Positions 1-5,229 of a stretch of DNA of 5,679 bases are shown in pieces. This DNA comes from JAUREX01 sp044356825. GTDB lineage: Bacteria; Pseudomonadota; Alphaproteobacteria; Rhodobacterales; Rhodobacteraceae. The position numbers and the translations under genes are program-made. The notes beneath the pieces were generated by a model, which saw nothing but the letters and a program-made list of their open reading frames with translations, did not search any database and was not told the DNA's origin. How positions within the stretch are numbered: the first letter of the stretch is position 1; each line of letters begins with the position of its first letter. The DNA lies in assembly GCA_044356825.1 (NCBI GenBank), contig JBIKVM010000188.1:1-5679 (forward strand), given 5' to 3'.

Positions 1-1
1 C

Positions 2-31
2 GCCCTGCGCGCGGCAGGCGAAGGGGCCTGA
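2..31 (+). CDS. Possible C-terminal end of an upstream gene (partial)
   Basis: In the frame starting at base 2 the sequence reads ALRAAGEGA and then a TGA at 29-31. The small, Ala/Gly-rich residues and G/C-ending codons look like the tail of an alphaproteobacterial protein. The other two forward frames stay open through the hydrolase start, so this frame is the only one that ends before it. There is no family information in nine residues. If real, it ends 45 bases before the hydrolase ATG, which would allow the hydrolase and dehydrogenase to belong to a longer operon. This is inference from a very short stretch. Confidence 0.3.
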   Translation, partial: ALRAAGEGA

Positions 32-76
32 CCACCAGCGAAGATTGCATCGAAGGATCCAACGGGAGGAACCGAC

Positions 77-934
77 ATGTTCGAGACGAAGGCCCAGAGA
101 AAGCAGATCAGGACCAGCGACGGCGTAACGCTCAGCTATCTGGAGGCAGGGAGCGGCAAGCCCTTCGTGATGGTGCCCGGCTGGTCGCAGACGGCGCAGC
201 AGTGGCACCACCAGATCAACCATTTCGCCAAGACCCACCGGGTCATCGCGCTCGACATGCGCGGCCATGGCGCGTCCGAGAACGCGGCGCATGGCTATCG
301 GGTCTATCGCCTCTCCAAGGACCTGCGCGACGTGATGGAGGCGCTCGATCTGCGCGATGCGGTGATGATGGGGCATTCGATGGGCTGCTCGGTGCTCTGG
401 GGCCTCTATGATCTCTACGGCCCAGACCGGATCGACCGGATCGTCTTCGTCGACGAACCGCCCTCGCTCTCGCTCAATCCCACGCTCACGGATGAGACGC
501 GCCCGCAGGCCGGGGCGATCTTCACCCCCGAGGCGACCTATGGAACCGCGACGGCGCTTGCCGGCGATGCCGACGGCGCGGTGACGACGGGGTTCGTCAC
601 CGGCATGTTCACGCCCGACTGCCCGAAGGACATCATCGCGGCGAGCATCGCGCTCAACATGGAGATGCCGCGCGACAAGGCGGCGGAACTGGTGATCGAC
701 CACGTCGGCAACGACTGGCGCGATGTCATGGCCCGGATCACGGTGCCGGCGCTGTGCATCGGCGGCAAGATCAGCCTCGTGCCGTGGAGCTCGGTCGAAT
801 GGCAGGCCGCGCAGATGCCCCGCGGCCGTTCGGTCATCTTCGAGGCCGATGAGGGCGGCGCGCACTTCATGTTCATGGAGAACCCCGCCAAGTTCAACCG
901 GATCGTCGAGGAGTTCCTCGCCGCGGCCGCCTGA
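77..934 (+). CDS. Alpha/beta-fold hydrolase
   Basis: A 285-residue protein of normal length for a single-domain alpha/beta hydrolase with a small cap, and no signal peptide, so probably cytoplasmic. Seen directly: the oxyanion-loop region VMVPGWSQ (residues 31-38), the family motif ALDMRGHG (58-65), the nucleophile elbow GHSMG (99-103, Ser101) and a C-terminal GGAHFMFMENP with the likely catalytic His263. Residues about 130-215 would form the cap. The usual Asp after strand 7 is not evident: the segment at 228-237 reads IGGKISLVPW. Asp127 or Glu128 in VFVDEPP, after strand 6, is a candidate replacement acid; haloalkane dehalogenase LinB has its acid at that position. The start is supported by GGAGG at 65-69, seven bases before the ATG. 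It lies two bases upstream of an SDR gene, so the two probably act on the same substrate pathway. The bond cleaved (ester, lactone, C-C or halide) cannot be told from sequence. Confidence 0.93.
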   Translation: MFETKAQRKQIRTSDGVTLSYLEAGSGKPFVMVPGWSQTAQQWHHQINHFAKTHRVIALDMRGHGASENAAHGYRVYRLSKDLRDVMEALDLRDAVMMGHSMGCSVLWGLYDLYGPDRIDRIVFVDEPPSLSLNPTLTDETRPQAGAIFTPEATYGTATALAGDADGAVTTGFVTGMFTPDCPKDIIAASIALNMEMPRDKAAELVIDHVGNDWRDVMARITVPALCIGGKISLVPWSSVEWQAAQMPRGRSVIFEADEGGAHFMFMENPAKFNRIVEEFLAAAA

Positions 935-936
935 GC

Positions 937-1716
937 GTGGCGCGGTTCGCGGGCCGGTCCGTCATCGTCGTCGGCGCAGGCGCGCTCGGCGACGGCTGGG
1001 GCAACGGCAAGGCCGCGGCCGTCGGCTATGCGCGCGACGGGGCGCGGGTCCTGTGCGTCGACCGCGTCGCTCAAGCGGCGGGGGCGACCGCCGCCCTGAT
1101 CGCGGCCGAGGGGCATGACGCGACGCCCTTCACGGCGGATCTGACCGCACCCGGCGCGCCCGAGGCGATGGCCGAAGCGGCCATCGCCGCCCATGGCGGG
1201 ATCGACGTGCTGCACTTCAACATCGGGATCAGCGCCCCCGGCGCGGTCGGCGCGCTCGACTGGGATGCGTGGGACCGCGTCTTCGAAACCAACGTCAAGG
1301 CCGCCGCCCGGGCGGCGCAGGCTGTCATCCCGACCATGCTGCGGCAGGGCAAGGGCGCGATGGTCTTCATCTCCTCGCTCGCCTCGGTCCATGACGCGCC
1401 CTATGCCTACGCGAGCTACGAGGCGTCGAAGGCGGCCCTCAACCGGCTGTCGCGCTCGATCGCGCTGACCCATGCGGCACGGGGCATCCGGTCGAACGTC
1501 GTGCTGCCCGGGGTCATCGATACGCCGCACGCCGCCGCTTTCGTCACCGGCGGCACCGACCCCGAGGCAACGGCCCGCCAGCGCGCCGCCCTCGTGCCGA
1601 TGGGGCGTCAGGGCACGCCGTGGGAGGTCGCGGAGGCCGCGCTCTTTCTTGCCTCGGACGCGGCGTCCTTCATCACGGGCGTCGCGCTGGCCGTCGATGG
1701 CGGCATGCACGGATGA
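937..1716 (+). CDS. SDR family NAD(P)-dependent oxidoreductase
   Basis: A 259-residue classical-type short-chain dehydrogenase/reductase, predicted cytoplasmic. It has a Rossmann N-terminus, VVGAGALGDGWGNGKA (residues 11-26). This is longer than the usual TGxxxGxG loop by about five residues and has the GWGNGKA signature I associate with one SDR subgroup. Asp42 follows strand 2 (LCVDR), which favours NAD(H) over NADP(H). The NNAG motif is replaced by HFNIGIS (93-99). Asn119, Ser147, Tyr161 and Lys165 (YEASK) make up the catalytic set, followed by VVLPGVIDTPH (188-198) and the C-terminal FITGVALAVDGG. The GTG start at 937 is two bases after the hydrolase TGA, so translation is probably coupled; no good Shine-Dalgarno sits just before it. 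Substrate is unknown, probably a secondary alcohol or ketone linked to the hydrolase reaction. A perfect hairpin follows the stop by four bases. Confidence 0.93.
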   Translation: MARFAGRSVIVVGAGALGDGWGNGKAAAVGYARDGARVLCVDRVAQAAGATAALIAAEGHDATPFTADLTAPGAPEAMAEAAIAAHGGIDVLHFNIGISAPGAVGALDWDAWDRVFETNVKAAARAAQAVIPTMLRQGKGAMVFISSLASVHDAPYAYASYEASKAALNRLSRSIALTHAARGIRSNVVLPGVIDTPHAAAFVTGGTDPEATARQRAALVPMGRQGTPWEVAEAALFLASDAASFITGVALAVDGGMHG

Positions 1717-1720
1717 GGCA

Positions 1721-1734
1721 CCCGGCTTGCCGGG
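1721..1734 (+). terminator. Hairpin after the hydrolase-SDR operon
   Basis: CCCGGC-TT-GCCGGG is a perfect six-base inverted repeat with a two-base centre, starting four bases after the SDR stop. It lacks a following T-run (CCGATCGACC), so it is not a textbook intrinsic terminator. It could be a weak terminator or a 3'-end stabilising hairpin. The position at the operon end is the main support. Confidence 0.4.
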
Positions 1735-1840
1735 CCGATCGACCCCGGGGGGCTTTCAGCGCGGTCGCCCGCGGGGCCGGGGCGTGGACGGCCCGCAGGC
1801 GACTCGCGCAGCCTCGCACCCAAGGACGCGCAGGCCGAAA
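1735..1840. other. Intergenic spacer with no gene recognised
   Basis: Very GC-rich spacer between the SDR and the minus-strand decayed gene. Open frames cross it on both strands, as expected at this base composition. None carries a recognisable motif or a convincing ribosome binding site. It is the convergence point of the plus-strand operon and the minus-strand gene remnant. Confidence 0.5.
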
Positions 1841-1861
1841 CCGCAGCCGCGGCCGCTGCGG
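1841..1861 (-). terminator. Hairpin just beyond the decayed minus-strand gene
   Basis: On the minus strand, CCGCAGC and GCTGCGG form a perfect seven-base stem around a seven-base loop, starting three bases after the TGA at 1865-1867, and are followed by TTTC. This placement fits an intrinsic terminator for the minus-strand gene, although the T-run is only three long. It supports 1865 as the natural 3' end of that gene. The stem falls in a GC-rich stretch, so chance formation is possible. Confidence 0.4.
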
Positions 1862-1864
1862 CGT

Positions 1865-3425
1865 TCACCTGCGCGCACAGCGGATCAGGTTCGTCGAGTT
1901 CTTGTTTCGGGATGTTTCCGATCCGTCGCTGAAGCGGATGCTTCGCATGGCAGAGCTGCCGTGCTCGACCGAGGAGGCGTGGTAATCCCCCGTCAGCACG
2001 AAATTGCCCAGATCGAGCCTCTCTTGCCATATGCGATGAAGCTCTCCTGCAGCGGGCGGATACCAGTCGTCCTTGCCATGCACCGTCAGCCCCTCGCACG
2101 CCTGCGCCGCAAGGTGCGCCTGCGTGGTGGCCGCCGATCAACTGTCGGCGGTGCTGAGGAAGGCCGAGTTGCTTTTGCCCTTTCTGCAGGCGGCGATGGC
2201 GTTCGGAGACGAGATCGTGCAGTTCGACATGGCCGTGTCTAGCCAGTTGCTCGTGCCGTCATTCCAGGCGCGCGTCGTGCGAGAACCGGTGCAGGCGGTC
2301 CCGCTCCAGCTCTGCCCCAGGTGGTGATCTCGAAGGAGAAAGCAGCCCCGACTTCCGCCCCAGAAATCCGGAATGCGCCAGCGTTCGTATTGCCCGGATT
2401 GACGGGGTCGGTCGTGAAGGCGACCGGGTATCCCGACGGCGCGGCGGGGGCGGCCGTCAGCGTCCGGATGCAACGGAACTTGTTGGTGTTCGTCTTGGTC
2501 GACGCCAGCGCGAGCCCCGAGGTCATGCCGATCTGTATCACATGGGTCTTGTTCAATTCCGAGGACGACCACTAGCCGAGGCCGGAGTTGATGCCCCCGA
2601 TTGCCGCGCGGCAGAGGTAGAGCACGTTCAGATCAACTCGCGATAGACGCACCCGTCAGTCCGTCTCTCGGCGCCCTCATCGGCGTTCGCGCTGGATGAC
2701 CAGTATTTCGTCAGTTGATCGGACGCGGCCGTGCAACTCGGTGTGAAGTCCGCGGTGGCGGCAGAAGCCAGATTTCCTCCCGCTTCATGGCCGCACCCCC
2801 GGACATGCGTGATGAGGTGCCGCCCGTTCACGCTGCCGGCATAGGTCGATCCGTCGGTGCACCTCACCCCAGCGATCGCCGCCGCGAGCGCTGCGGCATC
2901 GGCGCAGTCGATCTGTGTGAGGATCGTGGCCGTCACCGCAGGCCCCGCCACGCCCGAGACCGTCTGCACGAAGGAGAGCGTGAGCGTCCTGTCCTGAAGA
3001 CCGGAGAGATCGACGTTGCTGACCTGATGGAGCACATCCGTGATGGTCGCAACCGTTCCGCTGACGCTCCCTCCCCCGCCCGAACTCGTGATCGTCCAGG
3101 CACCGCTCGCCCCCACGCACCCGTCGCGGATCTGGACTGACCCGGTCGGTCCCGAGCTCAACCATTCCACGGCCAGGTCAGACTGGGCGGCGGTCTCCGA
3201 CGTCGATCGGACGCATCTGAGGCGATAATAAGCCGAAGACTTCGACGGACCGTTCAACTGATCACCCGTGGAAAAATTGATGAAGCGGACATTCGCTGTG
3301 CCGATCGTGAACCCAAGCGGCGCCGCCCCGGCCAAAGCGGGGATCGGCCGATACCGCATGGTCGCGGAGGCTTGACAGGACAGGGGCTGGCGCGGGCTGG
3401 CGTCCATGATCCGATGGGGGCGCAA
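1865..3425 (-). pseudogene. Decayed tandem Ig-like/DUF1566 repeat protein
   Basis: Read on the minus strand across frames, this is one protein with repeated DUF1566 (Lcl_C-like) units and bacterial Ig-like links. In order: a unit tail, RFINFSTGDQ then YRLRCVR (3290-3207); an Ig-like half, SSGGGGSVSGTVATITD then VDLSGLQDRTLTLS (about 3101-2922); a unit start, VRCTDGSTYAG (2870-2835); REL/NVLY, AAIGG, WSSSE and FRCIR (about 2642-2464); an Ig-like start, YPVAFTTDPVNPGN to FSFEITTW (2430-2317); AWNDGTSNW; then DDWYPPAAGEL (to 2039), FSDGSETSRNKN and the end LIRCARR at 1868, with TGA at 1865-1867. Lesions: a frame change near 2628-2642, TAG at 2572-2574 where YWSSSE expects Tyr, a one-base loss near 2315-2318, and TGA at 2138-2140. 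No signal peptide or clear N-terminus is visible; homology fades upstream of about 3290, so the 5' end is uncertain. Proteins of this type are usually extracytoplasmic (family knowledge); this copy should not make a full product. Confidence 0.8.
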
Positions 3426-3548
3426 AGCCGGGCGTCATCACGATCTGCTTGCCCTGCGGCGCCGCAAGAAAGGGCAAGGTGCGCGCCCCCCCTGGCAATG
3501 TCCTGAGCCGCGACGAGCGTGGTCGCCCGGCATGCCCGTCGGCGAATT

Positions 3549-3572
3549 TTGACAACGATTCTTTCAAGTTGT
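3549..3572 (+). promoter_or_regulatory. Weak promoter/operator candidate upstream of the lipoprotein
   Basis: An exact TTGACA (-35 consensus) occurs at 3549-3554 in a locally AT-richer patch, 75 bases before the chosen lipoprotein ATG. No good -10 box lies 16-18 bases downstream (TGCGCG is there instead). The same patch holds a short dyad, ACAAC (3552-3556) and GTTGT (3568-3572), which could be a protein-binding site or chance. The placement upstream of an intact gene is the only functional support. Confidence 0.22.
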
Positions 3573-3628
3573 GCGCGCAGGGATCGGAGGATACCGTAAC
3601 TGTCTATCAAATAGAGAAGAATTCGCTC

Positions 3629-5128
3629 ATGCCCAGAGCCAACGCAGCGCCAAGGATCAGGACGTCCCGATCCATTCCGACGCCCCTCGCGGGGCTGATC
3701 TTTCTTGCGGGGTGTGGCGGCAAAGGGGCCGGCGATGGCGTCAGCGCCACATCGGCCTTCGAAACCGCGCGGGGGACGATCGACCTTGCGCCGGGGATGA
3801 AGCGTGTTGCCGTGGATCGGCCGGATTGGACGCTTGTCAACGTTCAGAACGTGGTGCGTGCCGACATGAACGGGGACGGCCTCACGGATCTCGTCTTTCC
3901 GTTGTGGATGAACACCGACCGCCCGCAGGAGCCAGTCAGCGGCCCAGTTCCGAACGGTGTTGTCGTCGCACTCCAAGGATCAGGGCGCACTTTCGTGAAC
4001 GGGACGGCCGAACTGTTCGGGACGGCGGTGGCCGAAACCAACGGAGTGGGCATCAGGGGCGTCGGCGGGGACATCAACGGGGACGGCTTCGCCGATCTTG
4101 TCTTTCCGTCGAACCTCGAAGACGGAAGGCTTGCCACGGAAACAAACCACAGGGTTCCCGCGACGCTGTTTCTTTCCAATCCGGACGGAAGCTTCGAGAC
4201 GATCTCTCTGGGCACGGCGCAGTGGGGATACACGGCCAGAATCCTCGAGGACATCGGGCCAGGGGTCGACATCTTGCTGGCACCGTTCGGTTTCATCGAG
4301 AGCTTCAGCTATAAGGACGGCGAACTGGTGCAGACCGACGATTACGCATGGCTGACCGATGGCCACGCGGTCTTCTTCGGCAATGCTCAGACAGGCATTC
4401 ATGCCCTGGCCCGGGACATCGGCGAAGATGTCCTCGTCGGTGCGTGGGTTCATGGCCAGAGCGGGTGGCTGCGCATCGACACGATCAATGTTCTGGGGAT
4501 GCCGGTCGCCTATCAGGATGTCAGGGTTTGGAATGGGAACATCTCGACGGAACGGGTGTACGAGGTTGCGGGCGAGTTGGTCACCATGCTCTCGCTGTCG
4601 GAGTCGGCGGTCCTTGATGGTGGACATGCTGCGCTCTGGATCATGGAGTATTCGGTGCTCGAGAACGGCACGAGCGTGGGCGTGATCGATCAGGGTGCGG
4701 ACGGCATGGTGTCGCGCGTCGGCATCTTCAAGGCGGAAATCGAGGGCGAAAGCGTCCGGTTCGAGGCGCTGACGCTCGAAGCTACAAGCCCGGTTACAAT
4801 GCCGTTCGCGATAGAACCGTTTCGGGTCTCGGAGGATGTCGAAGGCTTCGCCTTCATCCCCTGGGGTGGCGGAGCCAAGCCGCGGATATTCATCGAGACG
4901 GCTGAGTGGGCATACACCGAGGTCGATCCGGACCTCGTGCCGGATGCACCGTCCCATTTCGGGACGACTGCGTCGGCCGTGCTCGACTTCGACGGCGACG
5001 GGTATTCCGATATCCTGTTCTGGCCCCTGACGGGCGTGAACGGACTTGGTCTTGATGAGGTCATCCCCATCATAAACTACGGGACGCCGGCGATGGAGGC
5101 GCTCTTCCTCGCCGATGTCGGGATCTAG
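3629..5128 (+). CDS. FG-GAP/VCBS-type calcium-binding lipoprotein
   Basis: A 499-residue protein. The N-terminus has basic residues (Arg3, Arg9, Arg11, Arg14), a hydrophobic stretch and a lipobox LAGC with Cys29, so it should be exported and lipidated. Gly30 after the Cys is not an inner-membrane retention signal, so an outer-membrane location is likely. Three calcium-loop motifs are seen: DMNGDGLTDLVF (79-90), DINGDGFADLVF (148-159) and DFDGDGYSDILF (453-464), the FG-GAP/VCBS pattern of beta-propeller blades. The middle, about 170-440, is beta-like with no recognised domain and may hold degenerate blades. The frame is open from 3449, but the ATG at 3629 is preferred because AGAGAAG (3613-3619) precedes it and the lipobox then sits at a normal distance. 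Function is unknown; such propellers often mediate adhesion or protein binding. It is followed by a terminator-like hairpin and then a putative RTX gene. Confidence 0.88.
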   Translation: MPRANAAPRIRTSRSIPTPLAGLIFLAGCGGKGAGDGVSATSAFETARGTIDLAPGMKRVAVDRPDWTLVNVQNVVRADMNGDGLTDLVFPLWMNTDRPQEPVSGPVPNGVVVALQGSGRTFVNGTAELFGTAVAETNGVGIRGVGGDINGDGFADLVFPSNLEDGRLATETNHRVPATLFLSNPDGSFETISLGTAQWGYTARILEDIGPGVDILLAPFGFIESFSYKDGELVQTDDYAWLTDGHAVFFGNAQTGIHALARDIGEDVLVGAWVHGQSGWLRIDTINVLGMPVAYQDVRVWNGNISTERVYEVAGELVTMLSLSESAVLDGGHAALWIMEYSVLENGTSVGVIDQGADGMVSRVGIFKAEIEGESVRFEALTLEATSPVTMPFAIEPFRVSEDVEGFAFIPWGGGAKPRIFIETAEWAYTEVDPDLVPDAPSHFGTTASAVLDFDGDGYSDILFWPLTGVNGLGLDEVIPIINYGTPAMEALFLADVGI

Positions 5129-5166
5129 ATTGAAGTCGCGTCATGACCCAGTCCTGATACGTCGAC

Positions 5167-5187
5167 GGCCTCTTGAGGCCCGGTTTT
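5167..5187 (+). terminator. Intrinsic terminator after the lipoprotein gene
   Basis: GGCCTC-TT-GAGGCC is a perfect six-base inverted repeat followed by CGGTTTT, 38 bases after the lipoprotein stop. The stem is GC-rich and a short T-run follows, as expected for a modest Rho-independent terminator. It suggests that the lipoprotein and the downstream gene are at least partly separate transcription units, although read-through is possible. Confidence 0.5.
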
Positions 5188-5215
5188 AAGTGCGTCTGAA
5201 ACAACGGTGTCAATC

Positions 5216-5223
5216 AAGGAGGG
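5216..5223 (+). promoter_or_regulatory. Strong ribosome binding site that fixes a GTG start
   Basis: AAGGAGGG is a near-perfect Shine-Dalgarno sequence, six bases before the GTG at 5230. It decides the start and frame of the last gene in the window, whose first codon is not ATG. A competing short frame starting at GTG 5207 in another phase lies upstream of this site and has no comparable ribosome binding site. Confidence 0.75.
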
Positions 5224-5229
5224 TTTGTC

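Noticed and set aside
538..1710. A 390-codon open frame on the minus strand opposite the hydrolase and SDR
   Set aside because: It is Arg/Gly/Asp-rich low-complexity sequence antisense to two well-supported genes with clear motifs. Such frames are expected at high GC.
1868..1990. A diversity-generating retroelement target, because some DUF1566-like lectin-fold proteins are thought to be such targets
   Set aside because: No reverse transcriptase, accessory gene or template repeat is visible, the three unit tails show no near-identical nucleotide copies, and the gene is broken.
1472..2242. A long plus-strand open frame crossing the SDR end, the spacer and the decayed gene
   Set aside because: Its product is Arg/Pro/Ser-rich with no motif, it overlaps the SDR in another phase, and the antisense strand carries the family-like sequence.
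2138..2574. Programmed stop-codon read-through or recoding to explain TAG and TGA in the minus-strand gene
   Set aside because: Two different stop codons plus two frame changes in one gene, with no recoding signal recognised, are better explained by decay.
1865..3425. Sequencing or assembly error as the sole cause of the minus-strand lesions
   Set aside because: It could explain the G-run indel, but not easily two substitution-type stops and the break at EL-NVLY. It cannot be fully excluded without reads.
3449..3628. An N-terminal extension of the lipoprotein to the upstream ATG at 3449
   Set aside because: It would place the lipobox about 88 residues in, which is incompatible with a signal peptide, and that ATG lacks a good ribosome binding site.
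3980..4957. A 325-codon minus-strand open frame opposite the lipoprotein
   Set aside because: The plus strand has a lipobox and three calcium-loop motifs; the antisense product has Arg/Asp/His-rich shadow composition.
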